From an uncultured Massilia sp. (GTDB taxonomy: Bacteria; Pseudomonadota; Gammaproteobacteria; Burkholderiales; Burkholderiaceae), in assembly GCA_946481275.1 (NCBI GenBank), contig CAMLMV010000002.1, positions 186,001 through 250,000 on the forward strand: a stretch of DNA of 64,000 bases, in the 5' to 3' direction. Of the stretch, positions 56,063 through 64,000 are shown one piece after another. Positions within the stretch are counted from its first letter, which is position 1. Each line of letters starts with the position of its first letter. The position numbers and the translations under genes were made by a program. A model generated the notes under the pieces. It had not been told where the DNA came from, made no database searches, and worked only from the letters and a program-made list of their open reading frames with translations.

Positions 56063-59000
56063 TCAGTACTCGACCGCCACTTCCTTCGCGCCGAGGTGCA
56101 GCTCGAGCGCGTATTTCAGTTCGTCCGACGGCGCCACGCGCCAGGCGTCGCCCAGCTGCAGGGTGCACGGGATGCCCTGCGGCGTCACGCGCAGGCTGAC
56201 CGGCAGTCCGTTCTCGTGGCGGTACGGCTGCAGGATCTCGGCCAGCTTCGCCGGCGCGATCGTGCACGCCACGTCCATCTCCAGCTTGTGGCCGTACTGG
56301 ATGCGCGCCGTCGCGATGTCGAACACCTTCTCCGCCGTGATGCGCAGGCCGCCGTTGAAGCGGTCTTCCGACACCTTGCCCACGACGAGCAGGAACTCGT
56401 CCTCGCGGAAGATGTTCTTGTGCAGCTCGAACAGCTCGTTGTAGATCGTGACCTCGACGACGCCGGACTTGTCGTCCAGCGCGACGATGAGGATCTTGCC
56501 GCGCTGCGTGAGCTGCGTGCGCACGCCCGTGATCACGCCGCACAGCATGCGCGGGTCGCGCGACGGTTCCAGGTCCTTCAGCTTGGTCTTGGCAAACCGG
56601 CGCACTTCCTGCGCGTACGAGTCGAACATGTGGCCCGACAGGTAGTAGCCCAGCGCGGTCTTTTCCTCGGCCAGCTTTTGCCGGTCCGTCCACGGCGTCG
56701 CCTTCACGTAGTCCGGCGGCGCGACGAGATCGGAATCGTCGCCGCCGAACAGGCTGACCTGGTTCGCGGCGGCAGCGGCCTGGCCCGCCGCTTCCATCGC
56801 GAAGGCGACCGATGCCAGCAGCACCGCGCGGTCGGTGCCGAAGCAGTCCATCGCACCGGCGCGGATCAGCGATTCGATCGTGCGGCGGTTGATCTGCTTG
56901 CGGTCGACGCGCTTGCAGAAGTCGAACAGGTCCTTGAACTTGCCACCATCTTCGCGCGCCGCGATGATCGCCTCGATCGCGCCCTGCCCCGCGCCCTTCA
57001 CGCCGCCGAGGCCATAGCGGATGTTCTTGACGGGCTTGCCCGTGACGGACGGCGGCGGGCCTTCCGGCGTGAAGCGGAACTGCGATTCGTTGACGTCCGG
57101 CGGCAGGATCGTCAGGCCGCACATGTCGATCGAGTCCTCGACGAGGATCTTGATCTTGTCCGTGTCTTCCATGGCCAGCGACATGTTGGCTGCCATGAAC
57201 GCGGCGGTGTGGTGGACCTTCAGGTACGCCGTGTGATACGACAGCAGCGCGTACGCGGCCGCGTGCGACTTGTTGAAGCCGTAGCCCGCGAACTTCTCCA
57301 TCAGGTCGAAGATCTCGTCGGCTTTTTCCTGCGTCAGCCCGTCCTTCGCGGCACCGGCGCGGAAGATCTCGCGGTGCTCGGCCATTTCCTCGGCCTTCTT
57401 CTTGCCCATCGCGCGGCGCAGCATGTCCGCGCCGCCCAGCGAGTAGCCGCCGACGATCTGCGCCATCTGCATCACCTGCTCCTGGTAGACCATGATGCCG
57501 TAGGTCTCGGACAGGATCGACTCCGTGCGCGGGTCCGGGTAATCGAACTTCTCGCCGTGCTTACGCTTGCAGAAGTCCGGGATCAGGTCCATCGGACCCG
57601 GACGGTACAGCGCCACGAGCGCGATGATGTCCTCGAAGCGGTCGGGACGCGCATCCTTCAGCATGCCCTGCATGCCGCGGCTTTCAAGCTGGAACACGGC
57701 GACGGTCTTCGCGTCGGTCAGCAGTTTATAGGTCGGCCGGTCCGTCAGCGGCAGCTTGGCCAGGTCGAAATCCTTGTCGACCGGATCGAGCGCGCGGATG
57801 TAGTTGACGGCGCGGTCGAGGATGGTCAAGGTGGTCAGGCCCAGGAAGTCGAACTTCACCAGGCCGGCCGCCTCCACGTCGTCCTTGTCGTACTGCGACA
57901 CGACGCCGGCATCGCCGCCCTGCGTGTACAGCGGGCAGAAGTCCGTCAGCTTGCCGGGGGCGATCAGCACGCCGCCCGCGTGCATGCCGATGTTGCGGGT
58001 GATGCCTTCGACCTGCTGCGCGAGCTCGATCAGCTGCTTCACTTCTTCCTCGTTCTCGAGGCGTTCCTTCAGCATCGGCTCTTCTTCGATCGCCTCGGCG
58101 ATCGACACCTGCTTGCCCGGCTTGAACGGGATCAGCTTCGAGATGCCGTCGCAGAAGTTGTAGCCGAAGTCGAGCACGCGGCCCACGTCGCGGATCGCGC
58201 CCTTCGCCGCCATCGTACCGAACGTGGCGATCTGCGACACGGCGTCGCGGCCGTACAGGTCCTTCACGTGCTGGATGACGAGTTCCCGCTTTTCCTGGCA
58301 AAAGTCGATGTCGAAGTCGGGCATCGAGACGCGTTCCGGGTTCAGGAAGCGTTCGAACAGCAGGTTGTATTTCAGCGGATCGAGGTCGGTGATCTTGAGC
58401 GCGTACGCGACGAGCGAGCCCGCACCGGAGCCGCGGCCCGGGCCGATCGGCACGCCGTTGTTCTTGCCCCACTGGATGAACTCCGCCACGATGAGGAAGT
58501 AGCCCGGGAACTTCATCTTGATGATGGTGTTGTTCTCGAACTCCAGACGGGCTTCGTAGCGCGGGCGCTCCTTCTCGCGCTGCACCGGGTCCGGGTACAG
58601 CTCGACGAGGCGCTCTTCCAGGCCCTTTTTCGTTTCCGCGACGAGGAATTCGTCGATGGTCATGCCCGGCGTCGGGAAGTTCGGCAGCTGCGGCTTGCCG
58701 AGCGTCAGGGTGACGTTGCAGCGCTTGGCGATCTCCACGGAGTTGGCCAAAGCACCCGGCAGATCCTTGAACAGTTCCGCCATCTCGGCCTGCGACTTGA
58801 AGCACATGCCTTCGTTGAAGCGGCGCACGCGCTTGGCGTTGGCCAGCATCTCGCCCTCGGCGATACAGACGCGCGCCTCGTGGGCGATGAACTCGTCCTT
58901 GCTGATGAACTGCACGGGGTGCGTCGCAACGACGGGCAGCCCGAGCCGGTTCGCCAGCGCCACGGAATGGCGCACCTGCTGTTCCTGGTTCGGCTGGCCG

Positions 59001-59557
59001 GCGCGCTGGATCTCCACGTAGAAGTGCCCCGGGAAGATCTGCGCCCAGCGCCGTGCGCACGCCTCGGCCTTGTCCAGGTCGCCGTTGTCGATGGCCTGGC
59101 CGATGTCGCCGAACTGCGCGCCCGACAGCACGATCAGGCCATTCGACTGCGGCACGTCCGGCTCCAGCGTGGAGACGGAGGTCGCGAGCGCTTCCAGCCA
59201 CTCGACGCGGATCTCGGCCCGGCCCTTGTACTGGTTCGTCAGCCACGCCTTGGACACCAGTTCGCACAGCTGCAGATAACCCGTCTTGTTCTTGCACAGG
59301 ATGAGCAGGCGGAACGGCTTGTCGCGGTTCTCGTCGTTCGTGATCCACGCGTCGACCCCGACGATCGGCTTGACGCCCTTGCCGCGCGCCGCTTTATAGA
59401 AGCGCACGAGGCAGAAGGCATTGGCCAGGTCGGTGACACCTACCGCCGGCTGCTGGTCCTTGACGGCAGCAGCTACGAGGTCGTCGATGCGGACAAGGCC
59501 GTCGACGATCGAGTATTCGGTATGGACGCGGAGGTGGGTGAAGATCGGGGAAGTCAT
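56063..59557 (-). CDS. dnaE: DNA polymerase III subunit alpha
   Basis: 1164 residues, the standard DnaE1 length. Replicative polymerase core: PHP domain at the start (HLRVHTEYSIVDG), polymerase active-site aspartates in MPDFDIDFC (about residue 410), the KSHAAAYALLSYHTAYLK segment, then the helix-hairpin and OB-fold domains (LMLCGVITG-like, GKILIVALDDKSG). Transcribed alone; the gene to its left converges on it. Confidence 0.98.
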   Translation of the reverse strand: MTSPIFTHLRVHTEYSIVDGLVRIDDLVAAAVKDQQPAVGVTDLANAFCLVRFYKAARGKGVKPIVGVDAWITNDENRDKPFRLLILCKNKTGYLQLCELVSKAWLTNQYKGRAEIRVEWLEALATSVSTLEPDVPQSNGLIVLSGAQFGDIGQAIDNGDLDKAEACARRWAQIFPGHFYVEIQRAGQPNQEQQVRHSVALANRLGLPVVATHPVQFISKDEFIAHEARVCIAEGEMLANAKRVRRFNEGMCFKSQAEMAELFKDLPGALANSVEIAKRCNVTLTLGKPQLPNFPTPGMTIDEFLVAETKKGLEERLVELYPDPVQREKERPRYEARLEFENNTIIKMKFPGYFLIVAEFIQWGKNNGVPIGPGRGSGAGSLVAYALKITDLDPLKYNLLFERFLNPERVSMPDFDIDFCQEKRELVIQHVKDLYGRDAVSQIATFGTMAAKGAIRDVGRVLDFGYNFCDGISKLIPFKPGKQVSIAEAIEEEPMLKERLENEEEVKQLIELAQQVEGITRNIGMHAGGVLIAPGKLTDFCPLYTQGGDAGVVSQYDKDDVEAAGLVKFDFLGLTTLTILDRAVNYIRALDPVDKDFDLAKLPLTDRPTYKLLTDAKTVAVFQLESRGMQGMLKDARPDRFEDIIALVALYRPGPMDLIPDFCKRKHGEKFDYPDPRTESILSETYGIMVYQEQVMQMAQIVGGYSLGGADMLRRAMGKKKAEEMAEHREIFRAGAAKDGLTQEKADEIFDLMEKFAGYGFNKSHAAAYALLSYHTAYLKVHHTAAFMAANMSLAMEDTDKIKILVEDSIDMCGLTILPPDVNESQFRFTPEGPPPSVTGKPVKNIRYGLGGVKGAGQGAIEAIIAAREDGGKFKDLFDFCKRVDRKQINRRTIESLIRAGAMDCFGTDRAVLLASVAFAMEAAGQAAAAANQVSLFGGDDSDLVAPPDYVKATPWTDRQKLAEEKTALGYYLSGHMFDSYAQEVRRFAKTKLKDLEPSRDPRMLCGVITGVRTQLTQRGKILIVALDDKSGVVEVTIYNELFELHKNIFREDEFLLVVGKVSEDRFNGGLRITAEKVFDIATARIQYGHKLEMDVACTIAPAKLAEILQPYRHENGLPVSLRVTPQGIPCTLQLGDAWRVAPSDELKYALELHLGAKEVAVEY

Positions 59558-59640
59558 CCTGTCATTTTACCTCGGACGGCCAAAAGGGAGGGTTGCATCC
59601 AGGCACGGTGATGCTCTTGACAAGACCTCGACACGTGATC

Positions 59641-60519
59641 TCAGAACGCATAATTGATGGCCCCGCCGAACACCCACTGGTTCGGACTCCCGCGCCGGTC
59701 CACGATCGGACTGTCCTTCGCATCCCCCAGCAGCCGCTCGTAGCGCCCGGCCAGGGTCACGCCCCAGTGCCGGTCGAACTGCGACATCAGCTGGAACGGG
59801 ACCCGGATCGACACCAGCCCGCCCTCGGCCCGGTACGGCGTCCCGCCCCGCTCCGGGAACGCGGCCAGGTCGGCGCCGTTGATGCCGAAATACCGGTCAG
59901 TAAAATGGTCGCTCGCGAAAAACAGGCTGAAGCCGGCCGAACCGAGCACCGGCCGCCCGGCGATGCCCTGCGGAAACGGATAGAAATACGTCGCCTTGAT
60001 GCTGCCCGTGGCGCCCGTGTACAGGTTGTTCGTGTTCCACGCGACGTCGCCGCTGAACACGATCTTGTGCAGCGGATCGCCGGCCATCGGCATGTCGTAG
60101 CTGGCGAAAATGCCGAGCTCGGACGCGGCCGGGATCCGGCGCATCTGGCGGACGATGGCATCGTCGACGTCCGTGTCGCGCGTCGGCCGCGCCCGGTACA
60201 GGAAGCCGGCGCGCAGGCTCTTGAGCTGGGCAAAGGTCTGCGGCAGGTTCATGTTGGACGGCAGCACGTTCAGCTTGACCTCGGGCCCGATCACGCGCAG
60301 CCACATGCCGTTGCCGAAATTGGCGTGCAGAAATCCCGCACCTTCGGGATGGTAATCCTCGGATCCGGGAAAGTCCGGCAGCCCGAACGCACCGCCCCCC
60401 ACCATATTGATTTCCTGCGGCATTTCGACCGGGATCACTTCCTGCGCGCGCGCAGGCGCGGCGAACAGCAGGGCGCCGGACACCGCGAGCCCGGCCCTGA
60501 TCAACGTTGACTTCGTCAT
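59641..60519 (-). CDS. MipA/OmpV family outer-membrane protein
   Basis: 292 residues with a signal peptide (residues 1-25, ending ARAQ). MipA/OmpV opening GGGAFGLPDFPGSEDY, alternating beta-strand text throughout and a terminal aromatic (INYAF) as required for barrel insertion. In E. coli MipA scaffolds peptidoglycan machinery; other members are porin-like, so the role here is unknown. GAGGGGGCC precedes the ATG. Monocistronic. Confidence 0.83.
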   Translation of the reverse strand: MTKSTLIRAGLAVSGALLFAAPARAQEVIPVEMPQEINMVGGGAFGLPDFPGSEDYHPEGAGFLHANFGNGMWLRVIGPEVKLNVLPSNMNLPQTFAQLKSLRAGFLYRARPTRDTDVDDAIVRQMRRIPAASELGIFASYDMPMAGDPLHKIVFSGDVAWNTNNLYTGATGSIKATYFYPFPQGIAGRPVLGSAGFSLFFASDHFTDRYFGINGADLAAFPERGGTPYRAEGGLVSIRVPFQLMSQFDRHWGVTLAGRYERLLGDAKDSPIVDRRGSPNQWVFGGAINYAF

Positions 60520-60672
60520 GATGGCCCCCTCGTTGAAAGATGCAAACCATCCTAAGGGGAGACGTCAATACGACCACTTGCGCCGTCTCAGACGCGCCAT
60601 CGAACTTTCATGAGCCAAAATTGTCGGACCGTCCTCAACAACGGGGCTTTGTGGCGCACCCGCCACGCATGA

Positions 60673-61785
60673 TTACCGCGCGGCCACGCCGGCCTGGACC
60701 GGCTTGTCGGCACCGTAGCGGCGGCGCATGCGCAGGAACGGTTCCTCGATGCTGTTATAGCTGAGCGTTGCCAGCGCCCACGTCGCGCCATAGCTGACGG
60801 CCACCATCAGGGCGGCGTCGAGCCAGCCGCGCCCGGTCGGATGCACGAGACCGACGCGCTGCGCCAGCAGGTGCAGCAGACCCATGTGCAGCAGATAGAA
60901 GGAAAAGCTGACCTTGCCACCATGGCACAGCACGCGTTCCACCGGCCCGGGCAGGCGCGGGCGGAATCCGACCCAGGCGATGATGAACAGGGCCCAGCCG
61001 GCGGACTCCGCCATCGACCAGAAGATCCAGAACGACGATTTCGGCGCCGCGCCGAACGGCGCCAGGCGGTGCATCGTGGCCGTGTCCCACACGACCAGCG
61101 CGGCGGCCGCGGCGAGCAGCCACGGCGCGTGGCGCTGCAGCGCCGGCTGGTACTGCTGGTACAGCATCGCCGCCAGCATGCCGATCAGGAACTGGTCGAA
61201 GCGGCCGACGAACGTGCAGAAATACATCAGCGTGCTGTTGTCATTGACGGTGTAGGCGGCCAGTTTGAAGAACGCCATCAGGGCGAGCAGTTCGACCAGG
61301 TAGCGCTTGCCCCGCTCCAGCGCGAAGCGCGCGAGGAACGGGAACACGAGGTAGAAGAGGAATTCCAGCGAGATCGTCCACGCCGCGCCCGTGACCACCG
61401 TGCCGGACGTGGGCGCATGGCCGAGATTCGTCGCGAACAGGTACAGGAGGTCCTGCGGCTGGAAGTTGTCGCGGCCGATCGACGTGGCCACGAAGAAGAT
61501 CGTCAGGAACAGGGGAAAGATGCGCAGGACGCGGTTGCGCACGAAATCGCGGTAGACGATGGCCTTTTGCGCCAGCGCGATCTGCATGAACAGAAAGCCG
61601 GACAGGGTGAAGAACAGCCCGACGCCCGTATGCCCTTCCGTGACCAGCGCCGCCCAGTTGCTGACCAGCGGCGCCCCGCCCAGCCCGCGGTATTCCAGAT
61701 GAAAATGGAACAGGAAAACGATGGTGGCGGCCAGCCAGCGCAGCTGGTCGATGCGCGGGTTGTATTGCAGGTTCAGCGATTGCAT
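60673..61785 (-). CDS. Acyltransferase family 3 membrane protein (OafA-like, without SGNH domain)
   Basis: 370 residues with about ten helices. Family motifs: [19 protein letters not shown] (histidine in helix 1), [41 protein letters not shown] and [13 protein letters not shown]. These proteins O-acetylate or succinylate sugars of LPS, capsule or other glycans. No fused SGNH domain is present. It is divergent from trhO. Confidence 0.85.
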   Translation of the reverse strand: MQSLNLQYNPRIDQLRWLAATIVFLFHFHLEYRGLGGAPLVSNWAALVTEGHTGVGLFFTLSGFLFMQIALAQKAIVYRDFVRNRVLRIFPLFLTIFFVATSIGRDNFQPQDLLYLFATNLGHAPTSGTVVTGAAWTISLEFLFYLVFPFLARFALERGKRYLVELLALMAFFKLAAYTVNDNSTLMYFCTFVGRFDQFLIGMLAAMLYQQYQPALQRHAPWLLAAAAALVVWDTATMHRLAPFGAAPKSSFWIFWSMAESAGWALFIIAWVGFRPRLPGPVERVLCHGGKVSFSFYLLHMGLLHLLAQRVGLVHPTGRGWLDAALMVAVSYGATWALATLSYNSIEEPFLRMRRRYGADKPVQAGVAAR

Positions 61786-61868
61786 GGGAGGGCCGGAAGG
61801 CTTGCACGAAAGAAAAGCATTGTAATGCCAATTGCCGACAATGCGACGTCTTCTGGGCTCAGCTGCCT

Positions 61869-61874
61869 TATAAT
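61869..61874 (+). promoter_or_regulatory. Consensus -10 box upstream of trhO
   Basis: A perfect TATAAT stands 38 bases before the trhO ATG. The -35 position is weak. Confidence 0.5.
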
Positions 61875-61911
61875 AGAGGGCTTCATTCCACGTCCCACCG
61901 CTTTAACGATC

Positions 61912-62781
61912 ATGCACGTCAATATCGCCGCCTACAAGTTCGTCAGCCTCGACAACCTCGAAGAAATGCGCCCGCAATACCAGGCGCTGTGCAACGAGCT
62001 GGGCCTGAAAGGCACCGTCCTGCTGACGCCGGAAGGCATCAACATGTTCGTGTCCGGCCCGCGCGAACAGATCGACCAGTACCTGGCCTGGGTGCGCAGC
62101 GACGCGCGCCTGGCCGACCTGGAGTGGAAGGAAAGCGTGTCGAACGAACAGTCGCACCGCCGCATGCTGGTCCGCATCAAGAAGGAAATCATCACGATGC
62201 GTATGCCGCTGATCAAGCCGGAACTGGGCCGCGCACCGTCCGTGGCGCCGAAGACGCTCAAGCGCTGGCTCGACCAGGGCCATGACGACGACGGCGTCCC
62301 CGTCGTCATGATGGAAACCCGCAACGCGTTCGAAGTCGACGTCGGCACGTTCGAGAACACGCTCGACTACCGCATCGAGAAATTCAGCGAATTCCCCGAG
62401 GTCGTCGAAAAACACAAGGACGAACTGAAGGGCAAGACCGTCGTGACGTTCTGCACCGGCGGCATCCGTTGCGAAAAAGCCGCGATCCACATGCAGAACA
62501 TCGGCTACGACCGCGTGTATCAACTCGACGGCGGCATCCTGAAGTATTTCGAGGAAGTGGGCGGCGACCATTACACGGGCGACTGCTTCGTGTTCGACTA
62601 CCGTACGGCCCTCAATCCGAAGCTGGAGCCGACCGAGACCGTGCAGTGCTTCGCGTGCCGCGCCGTCGTGACGCCGCGGCAGCAGTTGTCGCCGGAGTAT
62701 GTGGTGGGGAAATCGTGTCCGCATTGCGCGGGGGGCAGGCAGCGCGCGGACCATATGTCCGAAGACGGCGCCGCCGCCTGA
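61912..62781 (+). CDS. trhO: tRNA uridine(34) hydroxylase, rhodanese-like (TrhO/YceA)
   Basis: 289 residues. It makes 5-hydroxyuridine at the wobble position of tRNAs using O2. The N-terminal ferredoxin-like domain ([20 protein letters not shown]) is followed by the rhodanese domain with Cys181 in [26 protein letters not shown], and a C-terminal cysteine cluster ([10 protein letters not shown], then KSCPHCAGG). Start at the only well-placed ATG, 38 bases after a TATAAT. Ends in a perfect terminator. Confidence 0.95.
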   Translation: MHVNIAAYKFVSLDNLEEMRPQYQALCNELGLKGTVLLTPEGINMFVSGPREQIDQYLAWVRSDARLADLEWKESVSNEQSHRRMLVRIKKEIITMRMPLIKPELGRAPSVAPKTLKRWLDQGHDDDGVPVVMMETRNAFEVDVGTFENTLDYRIEKFSEFPEVVEKHKDELKGKTVVTFCTGGIRCEKAAIHMQNIGYDRVYQLDGGILKYFEEVGGDHYTGDCFVFDYRTALNPKLEPTETVQCFACRAVVTPRQQLSPEYVVGKSCPHCAGGRQRADHMSEDGAAA

Positions 62782-62788
62782 GTCCAGC

Positions 62789-62818
62789 AAAAAGGCACTA
62801 CCGCGGTAGTGCCTTTTT
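62789..62818. terminator. Terminator after trhO (perfect 30-base palindrome)
   Basis: AAAAAGGCACTACCG / CGGTAGTGCCTTTTT, with A and T runs at both ends, lies between convergent trhO and the DUF4214 gene. It probably works both ways. Confidence 0.88.
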
Positions 62819-62872
62819 CTTTGTCATTCACGCGGCTTGCGTGCAATGAACTTGCCGGTGCGGGCGCTATGC

Positions 62873-63487
62873 TCAGCCGTGGATCGGCGTAAAGCCTGCA
62901 TCGGACACACCGACGACTTCCGCATGGCCATCGACCGCGGTCGCGGCAGCCGACACCATCTTGTCGATCGTGATATCGATATTGCCCGGATCGCGCGCCA
63001 CGGCGGCGGTCAGCAGGTCCTTGATGCTGGCGATGTAATCGGAGGCGACCTTCATGCCGGCCGGCTTCGCATAGGCCGCCTGTTCCGATGCGAGGTCCAG
63101 GTGCTCCGTGAACACGGCGGCCACCGCGACCTTGCCGTCGTAGGCGATCTCGTCCGTGCCTTGCGCACCGGCTGCGATCTTGGTGACGACGTTGTCGATC
63201 GTGATCACTTTCTGGTCCAGCATCTTGGACCAGTAATCGACGCCGGCAGTCTCGGCGGGGCGACCGAACAGGTGCTCGTAGACCGTACTGACGACGGCGC
63301 GGTTGTCCTGGCCGGCATACATCGCCTTGTACTCCGCCGACGCGGCGAAGTTCGCCGAAATCATCTGGTAGCCATCCGGATTGGTGGCCAGGATGTTCTT
63401 CCAGTACGCCAGACCAGCCACGTCCGCCGGGCGGCTGAAATACGCCACGTACAGCTGCTGCACTTCTGTTTCGATGGTTGTCGCCAT
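62873..63487 (-). CDS. DUF4214 domain protein
   Basis: 204 residues, no signal peptide. It starts MATTIETEVQQLYVAYFSRPAD, then the DUF4214 helical repeat (LAYWKNILATNPDG; VYEHLFGRPAETAGVDYWSKML). DUF4214 modules are common in surface and type-I-secreted proteins, often in species that also have RTX proteins. The C-terminal third (IDKMVSAAATAVDGHAEVVGVSD) is unmatched. ATG 63487 has GAGGAGG upstream. A TATATT (63521-63526, minus strand) may be its -10 box. The TolC-like gene 226 bases upstream suggests a type I secretion locus beyond the right edge. Confidence 0.8.
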   Translation of the reverse strand: MATTIETEVQQLYVAYFSRPADVAGLAYWKNILATNPDGYQMISANFAASAEYKAMYAGQDNRAVVSTVYEHLFGRPAETAGVDYWSKMLDQKVITIDNVVTKIAAGAQGTDEIAYDGKVAVAAVFTEHLDLASEQAAYAKPAGMKVASDYIASIKDLLTAAVARDPGNIDITIDKMVSAAATAVDGHAEVVGVSDAGFTPIHG

Positions 63488-63520
63488 GATGGCCTCCTCT
63501 GCAATGGGTGAAGTGAAAAA

Positions 63521-63526
63521 AATATA
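63521..63526 (-). promoter_or_regulatory. Possible -10 box for the DUF4214 gene
   Basis: TATATT on the minus strand, 33 bases before the start, within an AT-rich stretch. The -35 box is not clear. Confidence 0.35.
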
Positions 63527-63665
63527 CCCCAATTGCTTAAAAGCGGGCGCACCAAACTGATCTGTAACGTTCGTAAGTGTTTGAATAGAAAAAGATTTTT
63601 TCTGGAAACTGGCGATCAACAAGGGTTAGATACCGCACAGTTCGAAGCGTCGGTTTGCGCATAAC

Positions 63666-63696
63666 AAAGCCCTGCCGCACGACACGGCAGGGCTTT
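63666..63696 (-). terminator. Terminator after the TolC-family gene
   Basis: AAAGCCCTGCCG / CGGCAGGGCTTT stem 17 bases beyond the stop, with a short T-rich tail on the minus strand. Confidence 0.7.
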
Positions 63697-63713
63697 CCCA
63701 TGGACGAATCGGC

Positions 63714-64000
63714 TCAGCGGAAGTAGGCAGCGACTTCGCGCACGGCACTGCTGTCGAGCGTACCGGCCGCCGCGCGCAGGCGCAGCAACGCGATCAGGTA
63801 TGTATATCGAGCCTGGGCCAGGTCGCGCTGGCTCGTGTACAACTGCTGCTGGGCGTTCAGCAGGTCGAGGTTGATGCGCACGCCGCCCTTGATGCTCTGC
63901 TCGGTGGCGGTCATCAACAGCTTGCCGGACTCGACAGCCTTCTCCAGCGCCTCGATCTTGTGGACGCTGGACTCGACGAGGCTGTGCGCCTTGCGCAGTT
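63714..64000 (-). CDS. TolC family outer-membrane protein, C-terminal part (runs off the right edge)
   Basis: About 95 C-terminal residues. VESSVHKIEALEKAVESGKL, then SIKGGVRINLDLLNAQQQLY, QRDLAQARYTYLIALLRLRAAAG and a short tail. This is the last long alpha-helical hairpin and final strand region of TolC-type channels, where the N-x-LDLLNAQQQ helix is highly conserved. It forms the outer-membrane exit of type I secretion or efflux systems. Upstream partners are outside the window. Confidence 0.85.
   Translation of the reverse strand, partial: LRKAHSLVESSVHKIEALEKAVESGKLLMTATEQSIKGGVRINLDLLNAQQQLYTSQRDLAQARYTYLIALLRLRAAAGTLDSSAVREVAAYFR

Noticed and set aside
56024..59611. A 1195-codon open frame on the plus strand opposite dnaE
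   Set aside because: It is the antisense shadow of a full-length, unmistakable DnaE. High-GC codon bias leaves the opposite strand open, and its protein is a low-complexity Arg/Val/His/Asp mix.

Overview
The window looks like chromosome from a Massilia-type betaproteobacterium (Oxalobacteraceae). GC content is high and genes are dense. Two small exported proteins end in PEP-CTERM sorting tails, and the block yebC-purD-hemF-nadD-rsfS-rlmH-maf-rng follows the usual Burkholderiales order. The genus assignment is inference from gene content. There are no rRNAs, CRISPR arrays, insertion sequences or phage structural genes, and only one tRNA.

Layout. 0-3.3 kb: end of a DUF1800 gene, a decayed RND efflux pair with in-frame internal deletions, a PEP-CTERM protein and a DUF883-like protein. 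3.5-6.3 kb: an SGNH/MBOAT O-acyl transfer pair. 6.6-8.8 kb: a small accessory cassette (orphan Hcp, MepA-like peptidoglycan hydrolase effector, two paralogous periplasmic immunity-type proteins, and the frameshifted 3' end of a second effector) lying against the 3' end of a tRNA-Thr(CGT). 9-17 kb: fbp-pepN, a DUF4136 lipoprotein, an EamA-mgsA-qor-small membrane protein operon and a DUF2182 protein. 17-32.2 kb: the conserved yebC...rng block. It is interrupted between purD and hemF by GH29, PEP-CTERM and GH74 genes and followed by a GH2 gene; together these activities could take apart fucosylated xyloglucan.

32.5-48.5 kb: a GT9-type transferase, then a six-gene overlapping operon. This encodes an NAD-type formate dehydrogenase (fused NuoE/NuoF-like beta subunit, then alpha subunit), the sulfurtransferase FdhD and a TupBCA tungstate importer, which points to a tungsten-dependent enzyme. 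An AMP-forming acyl ligase is divergent from it. Next come a serine hydrolase, a GH1-RmlD fusion protein and a VirK/YbjX protein. 48.5-53.5 kb: a LOS/LPS block (waaF, msbA, O-antigen-ligase-like gene, divergent GT2). 53.4-64 kb: chemoreceptor, methyltransferase, dnaE, MipA/OmpV, acyltransferase-3, trhO, DUF4214 protein and the C-terminus of a TolC-family protein.

The most distinctive points are the effector/orphan-immunity array beside tRNA-Thr, the formate dehydrogenase-tungstate transporter operon, and a nested palindromic repeat at 48.5 kb that supplies the stop codons of both genes converging on it.
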